Source: Taishania sp965247975 | GTDB taxonomy: Bacteria; Bacteroidota; Bacteroidia; Flavobacteriales_D; Crocinitomicaceae | Direction of reading: 5' to 3' | Assembly: GCA_965247975.1 (NCBI GenBank) | Contig: OZ252050.1 | Coordinates: 682,001-746,000 of the forward strand | DNA length: 64,000 bases | Shown: piece by piece, positions 14,571 through 24,170 of the stretch | Position numbering within the stretch: the first letter of the stretch is position 1 | How the letters are laid out: each line of letters starts with the position of its first letter | Translations under genes and position numbers: made by a program | Notes under the pieces: model-generated | Databases searched by the model: none | Told to the model about the DNA's origin: nothing | What the model saw: only the letters and a program-made list of their open reading frames with translations

Positions 14571-15860
14571 CTACTGAAATCCAAAAATTAGTGGACTAAA
14601 ACTTTCCAATTTTCCGCTGTTGTAAATGGATAGTTGATACAAATTTAGCAGGGTTAGCAAAATTCCAAGAATTCCAAAAATCAATCCGATAGCTATCGGA
14701 TTTCGTTTTCCAACCCATTGTTTTTCAAAAAAGGCAGCCAAAGCCAAAGCAATGACTGGATAACTTTGTGTTAATGCTCGGGTCGAATAACTTGCACCGT
14801 ATTTCCAATCAGACCAAGAAATGACAATCCAAATATTTAGCAAAACAAAGGTCAACACAGCTTTTCGAAAGGGTTTTCCTTTAAGATAAAAGAGTCCGAT
14901 AATCATTAAAATAGCCACTGGCGTATACAAGAACCATCCTTTTTCTGTTCCAAAAAGCACGCGCCACCAGGGATTCAGGAAGAACCATTTGCTACCAACA
15001 TCATAAATCCATGAACCCGTAGCATATTTCCAATAAATCAATTGAGGCGCAATTCCAAGCAAACCACCAAAAAAGCAAAGAGTCAGTTGAGTTCGATGTT
15101 TACCGACCATTGCCCATTTTGATTTCAACGAACCGTTTTTTTCAAGCGACCATAAAATAGGGATGAAAATCATGATTAACTCTGTTGGTCTAGAAATGGT
15201 TGCCAAACCGATAACCAATCCAATTCCAAATGCATGTTTCCACTGAAAAGATTCGTGCCAGCGAATTGTGAACCACAGAAGCAATGCATATAGTGGAAAA
15301 ATAAAACTATGACTCATGGCTCCATCAATACTAATGTATTGAATTAAATTGGATGTAAAAACCAGAAATAGTAGCGTGAGAGCAGTGGTAGATTCTGAGT
15401 AATATTTCAAAAGAACTTTTCGCATAAATAGCAACCCGATAAGAAACCAAAAGATTGCTCCCCACATGATTGCATATTGATAGGGCCACGAAAAACCGTC
15501 GGTTGGCTCACTAGTCAAATTTGCCAAACCATGTCCAATTGCGAAAAAAGGAATTTGCATAATTGCAACGCCTCCCAAGTATTTGAAAGCGTAATTTCCA
15601 TTTTCTAGCACATTGGCTTGATATAAATGGCCACCAGTTACATGATACGTACTATCAATTTTGGGTAACCATTCCAATGATTTAACATCTTTGTAAATGA
15701 ATGTACTGGGTAAATACATGTAATACCCAAATGCATCCCAAGTGGTGGCGTTGTAACCGTTTTTGTCGTTGTTTTTGAAATAGTTGAAACGAATAACAAT
15801 TGACAATAGCAAACATAGAAGAATGGCAATTTTGGAATATTTTATGCTTTCCGACTTCAT
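14571..15860 (-). CDS. Multispanning membrane protein, GT-C glycosyltransferase-like
   Basis: The 429-residue protein has an N-terminal helix, an extracytoplasmic segment containing TTWDAFGYYMYLPS and about eight to ten further membrane segments. This layout and the acidic residue early in the first loop resemble GT-C glycosyltransferases using lipid-linked sugars, but no diagnostic motif is certain. It overlaps the upstream membrane protein gene by four bases, so the two are probably made together. Their adjacency to pruA looks incidental. Confidence 0.6.
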   Translation of the reverse strand: MKSESIKYSKIAILLCLLLSIVIRFNYFKNNDKNGYNATTWDAFGYYMYLPSTFIYKDVKSLEWLPKIDSTYHVTGGHLYQANVLENGNYAFKYLGGVAIMQIPFFAIGHGLANLTSEPTDGFSWPYQYAIMWGAIFWFLIGLLFMRKVLLKYYSESTTALTLLFLVFTSNLIQYISIDGAMSHSFIFPLYALLLWFTIRWHESFQWKHAFGIGLVIGLATISRPTELIMIFIPILWSLEKNGSLKSKWAMVGKHRTQLTLCFFGGLLGIAPQLIYWKYATGSWIYDVGSKWFFLNPWWRVLFGTEKGWFLYTPVAILMIIGLFYLKGKPFRKAVLTFVLLNIWIVISWSDWKYGASYSTRALTQSYPVIALALAAFFEKQWVGKRNPIAIGLIFGILGILLTLLNLYQLSIYNSGKLESFSPLIFGFQ

Positions 15861-16519
15861 AACATGCTGTTATCCAATAAGTTTTGTTGCTTTTGTAATT
15901 TTAAATGTTTGGAAATTTTTAGTGCTTTAAAAAAACCAATATTCATAAGAATAAAATAAAGAAATATTAAGCTAGTACCAAAAGAAATCGTTTGAGTCAT
16001 AAAAATTATGCTAAGAACATTGGCTAAAACCAGAAGTAGCATATATCCGTAACCCAGCCAAAAGCCCAAGATTTTTCGATTCCTCAATAGAATGAACGAG
16101 GTAATAAAAATAATTATGGGTAAAGTCGCGAATAATGCCATTATAATGAACGTCGTAGAACTGTAATCCTCATTAAAAACGAAAATTCCGAATAGCGAAA
16201 GAACGAAGAGAATGAAAGGTAAATAGAACCATGCGCTAAGCGAACTCATAGACTTTGTTGGATGGAGTGCATTAATAGGAGAATGATAACCATCTACGGT
16301 CACATTCGCAATAATAGGTTTTTCAGAAAGCCAAACCTTTACTTTTCCTAAGCGTTCATTATTAAATTCGACTCCTTTGAGTAACCTATTAACGCCACCA
16401 GTCTCTCCAATGAGTTCATCATTAAACCAAAGTTCAAGAGCTCGATATCCTTTATCCCACTTTACTAAAATTTTCTCTGCGTTGTTTTTAGGCAAAGGGT
16501 ATGAGCGTTCAAAATCCAT
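15857..16519 (-). CDS. Membrane protein of unknown function
   Basis: Residues 1-85 are soluble and probably beta-rich (MDFERSYPLPKNNAEK at the start). Residues 95-205 hold four transmembrane helices. I recognise no family. It starts 21 bases after the pruA stop and its last four bases overlap the GT-C-like gene, suggesting one transcript and perhaps a joint role at the membrane, for example handling a lipid-linked sugar. This role is inference from position only. Confidence 0.5.
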   Translation of the reverse strand: MDFERSYPLPKNNAEKILVKWDKGYRALELWFNDELIGETGGVNRLLKGVEFNNERLGKVKVWLSEKPIIANVTVDGYHSPINALHPTKSMSSLSAWFYLPFILFVLSLFGIFVFNEDYSSTTFIIMALFATLPIIIFITSFILLRNRKILGFWLGYGYMLLLVLANVLSIIFMTQTISFGTSLIFLYFILMNIGFFKALKISKHLKLQKQQNLLDNSML

Positions 16520-16540
16520 CTAGTTTATCCTTATGCTGAA

Positions 16541-18169
16541 TTACCCCAAAAATGGATATTTGTAATCAATTGGCGTTACAAATGTTTCCTTGATAGTTCT
16601 GGCTGATGTCCAACGAAGTAAATTCATGGCTGCTCCAGCTTTGTCGTTGGTTCCAGAGCCACGTGCGCCACCAAAAGGTTGTTGTCCCACAACAGCTCCA
16701 GTCGGCTTGTCGTTGATGTAAAAATTTCCGGCAGCATTTCTTAGGATTTCGGTAGCTAATTGAACCGCATAACGATCTTTTGCCATGATTGATCCAGTTA
16801 ACGCATAATCCGAAGTGGAATCAACTAATTTGAGTGTTTCTTCGTATTTATCAGCTTCATAAACATATACAGTTAGCACTGGTCCGAAAATTTCTTCACA
16901 AATGGTTCTGAATTTTGGATTGGTTGTCACAACGACTGTTGGTTCAATAAAATAACCAACCGACTTATCATAATTTCCACCTACAATAATTTCCGCATCT
17001 GTTTGTGCTTTGATATAATCAATGTATCCAGCAATTTTTGTGAACGCTCGTTCATCGATTACCGCATTTACAAAGTTTGAAGTGTCTTCAGGAGTTCCCA
17101 TTTTCATGCTTGATACTTGTGAAACCAAAATAGATTTCACTTCTGGCCATAAATTATCAGGGATGTATGCGCGTGAGGCTGCTGAACATTTTTGCCCTTG
17201 GTATTCGAAAGCACCTCGAGACATAGATGTTGCTACTTCTGCTGCGTTTGCAGATTTGTGAACCATAATGAAATCTTTACCACCCGTTTCTCCAACAATG
17301 CGCGGATAAGTTCTATAATTTTCAATGTTTGCACCAATTTCTTTCCATAAATGTCTGAAAACTCCTGTTGAACCTGTGAAATGAAGTCCAGCAAAATCTT
17401 TGTGCTTGAACACAACATCGCCAGCAGTTGGTCCATCAACAGATACAAGGTTAATTACGCCATCTGGAACGCCCGCTTCTTTGAATAATTCCATGATTAC
17501 TTGAGCAGAATACATTTGTGATTCAGCTGGTTTCCAAACTACAACGTTACCCATCATGGCTGGCGCAGCGCAAAGATTCGCACAAATGGAAGTAAAATTG
17601 AACGGTGTAATGGCAAAAACAAATCCTTCCAAAGCTCTGTATTCCAAACGATTCCACATGCCAGGCAACGATTCAGGCTGGTCTATGTAAATTTGAGTCA
17701 TGAACTGTACATTGAATCGGAAAAAATCGATCAACTCACAGGCTGCATCAATTTCTGCTTGCATCACATTTTTTGATTGACAAATCATGGTGGCGGCATT
17801 CATTTTATCACGAAAAGGACCTGCCAATAAATCAGCCGCTCTTAAAAACACAGATGCACGCTGTTCCCAAGGCAAATTTGCCCATGCTTCACGTGCATGC
17901 AAAGCTGCTTGGATGGCATCTTCCACATGTTGCGCCGTACCGAGATTGTAATACCCAACCACTTTTTGGTGATCATGTGGCGGACGAATTTCCTTTTTCG
18001 AAGCCGTAGTCACTTCTTTTCCATCAATGTACATAGGCACATCAATGGGGTTTTGGTTCATTAATTCCTTGTACTTTGAAATTAATTTTGTATGTTCGCT
18101 TGTGTTTGGAGCGTATGGTTTTACGGGTTCATTAATCGCTTTTGGAACCGTGAAAAATGCGTTTGACAT
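16541..18169 (-). CDS. pruA: L-glutamate gamma-semialdehyde (1-pyrroline-5-carboxylate) dehydrogenase
   Basis: This aldehyde dehydrogenase oxidises glutamate semialdehyde to glutamate with NAD+, the second step of proline breakdown. The 542-residue chain has the active-site Glu region VGETGGKDF, the nucleophile in GQKCSAASRAY, and EEIFGPVLTVYVY and PFGGARGSGTNDKAG near the end, as in single-domain P5C dehydrogenases. I start it at ATG 18169 (MSNAFFTVPKAINEPV); a longer reading to 18220 adds an unlikely hydrophobic leader. No proline dehydrogenase lies nearby. Confidence 0.93.
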   Translation of the reverse strand: MSNAFFTVPKAINEPVKPYAPNTSEHTKLISKYKELMNQNPIDVPMYIDGKEVTTASKKEIRPPHDHQKVVGYYNLGTAQHVEDAIQAALHAREAWANLPWEQRASVFLRAADLLAGPFRDKMNAATMICQSKNVMQAEIDAACELIDFFRFNVQFMTQIYIDQPESLPGMWNRLEYRALEGFVFAITPFNFTSICANLCAAPAMMGNVVVWKPAESQMYSAQVIMELFKEAGVPDGVINLVSVDGPTAGDVVFKHKDFAGLHFTGSTGVFRHLWKEIGANIENYRTYPRIVGETGGKDFIMVHKSANAAEVATSMSRGAFEYQGQKCSAASRAYIPDNLWPEVKSILVSQVSSMKMGTPEDTSNFVNAVIDERAFTKIAGYIDYIKAQTDAEIIVGGNYDKSVGYFIEPTVVVTTNPKFRTICEEIFGPVLTVYVYEADKYEETLKLVDSTSDYALTGSIMAKDRYAVQLATEILRNAAGNFYINDKPTGAVVGQQPFGGARGSGTNDKAGAAMNLLRWTSARTIKETFVTPIDYKYPFLG

Positions 18170-18214
18170 AGTTTTGAATTTTGGTAGGACAAAAGTAATC
18201 AATAGTAATAAGAG

Positions 18215-19483
18215 ATGCAACGTACGTTTTTAACAAATAAATCAAGAATTGGGTGCTTATTTAGTAGTTTTTTGATCACTACGTTTCTCTTTTTGGCTTT
18301 AGTTCAAAGTGCGTTAGGACAAACATTTGAAGATTTTGAAAGAGCGAAGGATTTGGATGAGAAATCAATAGTTGGTTTCAAGTTGGGACTAAAATACATG
18401 ACAAATGATTTGGACTCACTTAAAATTTTAGGTAATATACTTATAAACGAATCAACTAAATCTAATTCTCCTCAAGGAAAGGCCTACGCCAAATTTCTAA
18501 TAGGTTCTTACTTTATTAAAACAGATTTAGTCTTGAAAGGAATGTATTACCTCCGTGACTCTAGAAATTACTTCGCTGAAACAGAAGACTTGAACATGGT
18601 GACCGAATTGTCAAATCAAATAGGGAATGGATATCAATACATGGGGAAGTACGATATGGCCATGAAATGGTATAGAGAATCACTGCTTTATGGTTACAGC
18701 AGTTCAAATCTGAAAACTCAGAACATTGCCAGAGTGAATTTGGCCTTGGCCTGTGCTGAACAAAGGGATTTTAATTTAGCAATACAAATGGCGCAGCAAT
18801 ATACTGATTGGGCTTATGAAATAAAATCTGAAACGGCTATCGCAAATGCTTATGCTGCGATGGGAAAAATATGTTTAAAACAGGAAAATCTTGAAGCAGC
18901 AATCCAAAATTTTGAACTGAGTATGGCATACGCGCGAAAATCGTCATCAACGGCCCAATTAGCACATGGCTATACGAATACTGGGATTGTGAAATTTTTA
19001 AAAGATCAAAAGGAAGCAAGCTTGTTCTATTTCAAAAGGGCGCTGAATCTTCACAAAAAAGTTAAAACATTGAATTCGATTCTTGATGCGTATCTAAATT
19101 TGGGCGGCGCATATTTCGAATTGAATGACTATGAGAATGCAAGGAAACAATATCAAATCGGTTTGGATTTGGCAATTGAAAGTGAAAAGTATAATAATCA
19201 AGTAGAATTCTACAATGCATTGATTGAATTAGGTTATGCTGCAAGATTTGAAACAAAAGATCTTAAAAGTCTTAGGGATTTAGCGGAAAAGAAACATGAA
19301 GCATTTATTTTGAAAACGAACAAAATAGATGAATTATTAAATGCAGACTTAATTAAAAAACGTCCAGATAGCGTCATTCTGACGAATAAGTCAAAACACT
19401 ATAATGATAAATTAGTATTGCCATTGTTCCTTGTATTTGTGATCGTCATTCTGGGACAATGGTACAAAGGTCACTTAATTTAA
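18215..19483 (+). CDS. Secreted/periplasmic TPR protein with C-terminal membrane anchor
   Basis: A signal sequence (about 1-36, ending SALGQ) is followed by tetratricopeptide repeats over roughly residues 100-330 (for example AYAAMGKICLKQENLEAAIQNF). One transmembrane helix (LPLFLVFVIVILGQW) comes a few residues before the end. In many Bacteroidota this TPR-plus-helix layout is the sensor half of a histidine kinase or LuxR-type regulator, whose output domain follows the helix. Here the chain stops seven residues after it. It is either a sensor that has lost its output part or a scaffold protein. The stop overlaps the convergent apaG by 9 bases. Confidence 0.75.
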   Translation: MQRTFLTNKSRIGCLFSSFLITTFLFLALVQSALGQTFEDFERAKDLDEKSIVGFKLGLKYMTNDLDSLKILGNILINESTKSNSPQGKAYAKFLIGSYFIKTDLVLKGMYYLRDSRNYFAETEDLNMVTELSNQIGNGYQYMGKYDMAMKWYRESLLYGYSSSNLKTQNIARVNLALACAEQRDFNLAIQMAQQYTDWAYEIKSETAIANAYAAMGKICLKQENLEAAIQNFELSMAYARKSSSTAQLAHGYTNTGIVKFLKDQKEASLFYFKRALNLHKKVKTLNSILDAYLNLGGAYFELNDYENARKQYQIGLDLAIESEKYNNQVEFYNALIELGYAARFETKDLKSLRDLAEKKHEAFILKTNKIDELLNADLIKKRPDSVILTNKSKHYNDKLVLPLFLVFVIVILGQWYKGHLI

Positions 19484-19867
19484 CTTCGGCGGATAAAACA
19501 AATGAAAAGGGGGAATTTCCACCCGAAATGGTTTGTTGGTTTGTAAATTCAGGAAGGTATAAAATCCATTCATAAATCCAATTTCACTTTGGAGTTCGCA
19601 ACCGCTGGTGTAACTAAACGTTTCCATAGGCGCTAAAACAGGTTGTTCGCCAATCACTCCAGGACCGTGTACGTAATTTGCCTCGTCCAAAGAATCGAAA
19701 ATGAACCAATCACGGTGTATCAATTGCACGGAAAAGCTATTTCTGTTTTCCATGAAAATATGGTAATTGAAAAAGAAACTTCCACCGTTGACCTCCGACA
19801 AATCATCTCTGAAATTCGATTCTACTGAAATTTTAATTCCTTCTGTTATGGCTGTTTCCATGTTCAA
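19475..19867 (-). CDS. apaG: ApaG domain protein
   Basis: The 130-residue chain is a single ApaG (DUF525) immunoglobulin-like domain. It shows FFFNYHIFMENRNSFSVQL, then HRDWFIFDS and the hallmark GPGVIGEQPVLAPMETFSYTS. ApaG is linked to cobalt/magnesium homeostasis in enterobacteria, and the same domain binds targets in other proteins, so its exact role here is open. The gene runs convergently into the TPR gene. Confidence 0.92.
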   Translation of the reverse strand: MNMETAITEGIKISVESNFRDDLSEVNGGSFFFNYHIFMENRNSFSVQLIHRDWFIFDSLDEANYVHGPGVIGEQPVLAPMETFSYTSGCELQSEIGFMNGFYTFLNLQTNKPFRVEIPPFHLFYPPKLN

Positions 19868-20040
19868 ACCAATTAAGTTGCACTAAAATTAATTCTTTGA
19901 ATTGGATTTTCAAAATGGTTAAGATATTTTATGAAGATGACTTTGTCTTGATACGCATTTTTAAAATTATTTAGAATCAATCTAAATTAGAAAGATGATT
20001 CATCTTAAACCCGTTTTCTGTTTCAAGCGTATACAAATTT

Positions 20041-20048
20041 TATATTTT
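20041..20048 (+). promoter_or_regulatory. Possible -7 element of the nqr operon (TATATTTT)
   Basis: TATATTTT differs from TAnnTTTG only in the last base and lies 30 bases before the nqrA start. The operon has no other close candidate. Confidence 0.3.
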
Positions 20049-20077
20049 TACACCGTTATTTTAAAATGCTTTTAAAC

Positions 20078-21442
20078 ATGTCCAAGACAGTAAAGCTTAG
20101 AAAAGGCCTAGATATTCGATTGTTAGGTGAATCACAGCGGGTGATACATGAATTAAAATTACCATCCCAGGTTGCAGTGAAACCTTCTGATTTTCATGGG
20201 TTAACCCCTAAAATGCTTGTCAAAGCAGGTGATCGCGTGAAAGCGGGGTCGGCAGTTTTTTGTGATAAATATAATCCACAAGTAAACTACGTAAGTCCTG
20301 TTAGTGGGGTAATCAATGAAGTTGTTCGAGGTGAAAAACGCAAAATTTTATCCGTATTAATTGATGTTGATGCAACCCAAGAATCGGTTGATCATGGATC
20401 ATTGAATGTCGACACGCTGGAAGGAGAAGCTGTTAAGGCAAAAATGTTAGAAGCTGGACTTTGGATGTTTATCAAACAACGGCCTCTCGATGTTGTTGCA
20501 AATCCGGCGAATGAACCAAAGGCAATTTTCATCTCTTCCTTTGACAGTGCTCCACTTGCTCCAGATTTGGGATTTATCCTCGAAAATTCAGCGGAGGAGT
20601 TTCAGCTTGGACTAAATGCATTAGCCAAATTAGCAAAAGGAAAAGTTTACCTTGGTTTGAATGGAAAGGGACAAAATAGTGCCGTTTTCACACAAGCAAA
20701 AAATGTAGAGTTAAATACGTTCTCAGGGAAACACCCTGCGGGAAATGTGGGAACTCAAATTCATCACATAAGTCCGATAAATAAAGGTGAGTTCGTTTGG
20801 ACAGTGAATGCACAAGATGTTGCAATTATCGGTCGATTTTTCAAAACGGGTAAGTTTGATGCATCAAAAGTAATTGCGCTTACAGGTTCAGAAGCTCAAA
20901 ATCCAGCATATTATCGCACAATCATCGGTGCGAATGTTTCAAGCATTCTTGAAAATAATATGAAAAAGGACAGTGAAGTTCGTGTTATTAGCGGAAATGC
21001 ATTGACTGGTGATCAAATTGCATCAGATGGATTTTTAGGAACTTATCACAATCAAATTACGCTGTTGCCGGAAGGAAATCAACTTAAATTTTTGTTGACA
21101 AAAGGCTGGTTAGGACCAGGATTTGATAAATTCTCAAATTCACGTTTGTTTCCAACATTTTTAATGCCGGGCAAGAAATTTAGATTAGATACAAATACCA
21201 ATGGTGAGGAAAGAGCTTTTGTTGTCACAGGAGAATTAGAGCGCGTTTTCCCGTTTGATATTTTACCGATGCAACTTGTTAAAGCTGCAATTACAAAGGA
21301 TATTGATGGCATGGAAAATTTAGGAATCTACGAAGTCGCTCCAGAAGATTTTGCACTTTGTGAATACGTTTGTACCTCCAAAATCAATATTCAGGATGAG
21401 ATTCGAAAAGGTCTTGATATTATCGCAGAAGAATGTATGTAA
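20078..21442 (+). CDS. nqrA: Na+-translocating NADH:quinone reductase subunit A
   Basis: NqrA is the peripheral cytoplasmic subunit of the sodium-pumping NADH:quinone oxidoreductase. The N-terminus MSKTVKLRKGLDIRLLGE is characteristic. KPSDFHGLTPKMLVKAGD and SPVSGVINEVVRGEKR form the barrel-sandwich region. Length is 454 residues from ATG 20078; an ATG four codons earlier (20066) is possible. It is the first of six consecutive nqr genes in the standard order. Confidence 0.96.
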   Translation: MSKTVKLRKGLDIRLLGESQRVIHELKLPSQVAVKPSDFHGLTPKMLVKAGDRVKAGSAVFCDKYNPQVNYVSPVSGVINEVVRGEKRKILSVLIDVDATQESVDHGSLNVDTLEGEAVKAKMLEAGLWMFIKQRPLDVVANPANEPKAIFISSFDSAPLAPDLGFILENSAEEFQLGLNALAKLAKGKVYLGLNGKGQNSAVFTQAKNVELNTFSGKHPAGNVGTQIHHISPINKGEFVWTVNAQDVAIIGRFFKTGKFDASKVIALTGSEAQNPAYYRTIIGANVSSILENNMKKDSEVRVISGNALTGDQIASDGFLGTYHNQITLLPEGNQLKFLLTKGWLGPGFDKFSNSRLFPTFLMPGKKFRLDTNTNGEERAFVVTGELERVFPFDILPMQLVKAAITKDIDGMENLGIYEVAPEDFALCEYVCTSKINIQDEIRKGLDIIAEECM

Positions 21443-21461
21443 CTTTTAATCAATAGAAAAA

Positions 21462-22676
21462 GTGAAGTTTTTAGAGAATATAGTCCATAAAATGGAACCA
21501 AAGTTTGCCAAAGGAGGTAAGCTTGAAAAATGGAATCCGCTTTTTGAGTCATTTGCAACATTGGCATTTACGCCAGCGCTTGTTACAAAAAAGGGATCTC
21601 ATATTCGGGATGGGGTTGATTTGAAACGTACCATGATGACCGTAATCATCGCAATGATTCCATGTTTGATTTTCGGGATATACAATACTGGTCACTGGGC
21701 TGAGGTTGCTGCCGCTGGGGACCGATCTTTAGATTACTGGGCAAACGGTGGCGCAAAAATGTGGACAGGTTTGAAGGTGGTTTTACCTTTAATTATTGTG
21801 TCTTACGGTGTTGGTCTAACCGTTGAGTTTATTTTTGGAATCATCAGAGGACATTCTTTACATGAGGGATTCTTAGTTTCAGGATTGTTAATTCCTTTGG
21901 TAATGCCTGCTGATGTGCCGCTTTGGATGGTAGGTGTGGCAACTGCTTTCGCAGTCCTTATTGGAAAGGAAGTTTTTGGTGGTACAGGTATGAATATTGT
22001 CAATATCGCTTTGACTTCACGAGCATTCTTGTTTTTTGCATATCCAACTTCCATGTCTGGTGACAAAGTTTGGATGGCTGGTGAAGAACTAAATGGTTTT
22101 ACAGGTTCAACAGCATTGAGTGATGCGGCTAGTTGGATGACTGATAAGTCGATGGTTGCAGGAAAGGAAGTTATTGGTGATGTTATGCAGCCCTTTAACG
22201 AACATTATTCCTTGCTTGATTCATTCTTCGGAATGATCCCTGGTTCTATTGGAGAAACATCTGTTTTGGCTATATTGATTGGAGCTGGAATTTTAATTTT
22301 TACAGGTGTTGGTTCATTGAGAATCATTGCTTCGTTTTTTGCAGGTGGTTACTTAATGGGAGTTTTATTGAATTTGATATCTGGAAACCCTTATTTTGAT
22401 TTACCAGCTGAATATCATCTTGTGCTTGGAGGTTTTGCGTTCGGTGCTGTTTTTATGGCTACGGATCCAGTAACTGCGGCTCAAACGGCTACAGGCAAGA
22501 TTATTTACGGACTTCTTGGAGGTATGATGGCTATCTTAATTAGGGTATTGAATCCTGCGTATCCTGAAGGAGTTATGTTAGCAATTTTGTTTATGAATGT
22601 GACCGCACCTATTATTGATCACATCGTAATTCAAGGAAATATTAAACGAAGATTAAAACGTCTTAAAACAGCATAA
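21462..22676 (+). CDS. nqrB: Na+-translocating NADH:quinone reductase subunit B
   Basis: NqrB is the main membrane subunit, with about ten helices, and carries covalent FMN and riboflavin. The 404-residue chain includes PGSIGETSVLAILIGAG. Its Thr266 in the SIGETS segment is the likely attachment point of FMN by analogy with other NqrB proteins. The start is GTG at 21462. The ATDPVTAAQT region near residue 335 is typical of the family. Spacing to nqrC is two bases. Confidence 0.96.
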   Translation: MKFLENIVHKMEPKFAKGGKLEKWNPLFESFATLAFTPALVTKKGSHIRDGVDLKRTMMTVIIAMIPCLIFGIYNTGHWAEVAAAGDRSLDYWANGGAKMWTGLKVVLPLIIVSYGVGLTVEFIFGIIRGHSLHEGFLVSGLLIPLVMPADVPLWMVGVATAFAVLIGKEVFGGTGMNIVNIALTSRAFLFFAYPTSMSGDKVWMAGEELNGFTGSTALSDAASWMTDKSMVAGKEVIGDVMQPFNEHYSLLDSFFGMIPGSIGETSVLAILIGAGILIFTGVGSLRIIASFFAGGYLMGVLLNLISGNPYFDLPAEYHLVLGGFAFGAVFMATDPVTAAQTATGKIIYGLLGGMMAILIRVLNPAYPEGVMLAILFMNVTAPIIDHIVIQGNIKRRLKRLKTA

Positions 22677-22678
22677 TC

Positions 22679-23452
22679 ATGGCGATAAATAAAGATAGCA
22701 ACGGATATACATTCGGTTTTGCCATAGCAATGGTAGTGGTTGTAGGTACCATTTTGTCTTTGCTTGCAATCGGTTTGAAACCCTACAGAGATGCAAATGG
22801 AGTGCAAAAAAAGCAACTGGAAATTTTGTCAGCTTTTATTGATTTAGATGCTAATAAAATATCTAGAAAAAATGTCAAAGATGAATTTGCTAAATATGTG
22901 AATTTGGATGATGCTGTTGTATTAAATTCGAATGGACAAGTGATTGATGGTGTGTTTGATCAAAAAGGCAACGTCATTAAAGGATCAGCTTTCGATGTTG
23001 ATATTCAAACTGAATACAAGGATAAAAAGCGTCAAGATAAACATAAAAACTACCCACTTTTTGTAGCGAATGTTGATGGTAAAAAACAATACATCATTCC
23101 TGTAGTAGGTAAAGGGCTTTGGGGGCCAATTTGGGGAAATATTTGTTTAGGTGAAGATTTAAATACAATTAAAGGGGCTTCGTTTGGACACAAAGGCGAG
23201 ACTCCTGGATTGGGTGCCGAAATAACACAGAAATTTTTTATTGATCGTTGGATAGGCGAGAAATTGATGGATGAATCAGGTGCTTTTACAAAATTTGAAA
23301 TCGTAAAGGATGGTTCGGGAAATAAACTAGAGAAGAAAATTGATGGACTGACAGGAGGTACCATTACATCAAAAGGAGTTGAAGAAATGGCGAATCGCTG
23401 TTTAGGTGCTTATGCAACTTATTTGAACTCACTAAAAAACGCGAAGAAATGA
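22679..23452 (+). CDS. nqrC: Na+-translocating NADH:quinone reductase subunit C
   Basis: NqrC is anchored by one N-terminal helix (about 11-33) and carries a covalently bound FMN on a Thr of the S/T-G-A-T motif, placed by the flavin transferase ApbE. The 257-residue chain shows GKGLWGPIWG and GETPGLGAEI, then DGLTGGTITSKGV near the end. The flavin motif reads TGGT (225-228), with Gly in place of the usual Ala; Thr228 would carry the FMN. No apbE gene is in the window. The stop overlaps nqrD as ATGA. Confidence 0.95.
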   Translation: MAINKDSNGYTFGFAIAMVVVVGTILSLLAIGLKPYRDANGVQKKQLEILSAFIDLDANKISRKNVKDEFAKYVNLDDAVVLNSNGQVIDGVFDQKGNVIKGSAFDVDIQTEYKDKKRQDKHKNYPLFVANVDGKKQYIIPVVGKGLWGPIWGNICLGEDLNTIKGASFGHKGETPGLGAEITQKFFIDRWIGEKLMDESGAFTKFEIVKDGSGNKLEKKIDGLTGGTITSKGVEEMANRCLGAYATYLNSLKNAKK

Positions 23453-24150
23453 GTGAAGTAGAAAAAAAATCAAAAGCTCCTAGTGAGCCATTGTTTTCTA
23501 AGAAAAATAGAAAATTAATTACAGATCCATTAACGAATGACAACCCAGTAACTGTTCAAGTACTTGGAATTTGTTCGGCGTTGGCTATTACTGTGCAAGT
23601 AAGTCAAGCGGTTGTGATGGGCTTATCGGTAATCTTTGTTACGATGATGGGTAATTATGTAATTTCTGCCATGCGAAATCTTATTCCACCAAAAATTCGA
23701 ATTATTGTTCAATTGGTTGTAGCGGCTGCACTTGTGATTATTGTTGATCAAATATTGGCCGCATTTTTACCTGATCTTTCAGCGAAGCTATCGGTGTTCG
23801 TTGGTTTGATTATCACCAACTGTATCATTATGGGACGATTGGAGGCTTTTGCTATGGCAAATAAACCTTGGCCATCATTATTAGATGGATTTGGAAATGG
23901 ATTAGGGTATGCAATACTTTTAGTTATAGTTGCTGTGGTTCGTGAGTTATTTGGTTCTGGATCTTTATGGGGCTTTCCGATTTTTGGAAGCCCAATTCCG
24001 ACGGCAGATGCTCCACTAGGAACTGGACTTTATGCATTAGGATACATGAATAACAACATGATGGTGCTTCCTCCAATGGCTTTAATCCTTGTAGGAATTG
24101 TTATCTGGATTCAACGTTCTAAAAATAAGTCATTACAAGAAACACATTAA
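23449..24150 (+). CDS. nqrD: Na+-translocating NADH:quinone reductase subunit D
   Basis: NqrD is one of the two inverted-topology six-helix subunits (with NqrE) that hold a membrane iron centre and form the sodium path. The chain has 233 residues with a hydrophilic start (about 35 residues), NNPVTVQVLGICSALA-like text (DNPVTVQVLGICSALAI here), TNCIIMGRLEAFAM with the iron-ligand Cys, and FGNGLGYAILL. It overlaps nqrC by four bases. Confidence 0.95.
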   Translation: MSEVEKKSKAPSEPLFSKKNRKLITDPLTNDNPVTVQVLGICSALAITVQVSQAVVMGLSVIFVTMMGNYVISAMRNLIPPKIRIIVQLVVAAALVIIVDQILAAFLPDLSAKLSVFVGLIITNCIIMGRLEAFAMANKPWPSLLDGFGNGLGYAILLVIVAVVRELFGSGSLWGFPIFGSPIPTADAPLGTGLYALGYMNNNMMVLPPMALILVGIVIWIQRSKNKSLQETH

Positions 24151-24170
24151 TATAAAGCATTTTTTCAATT

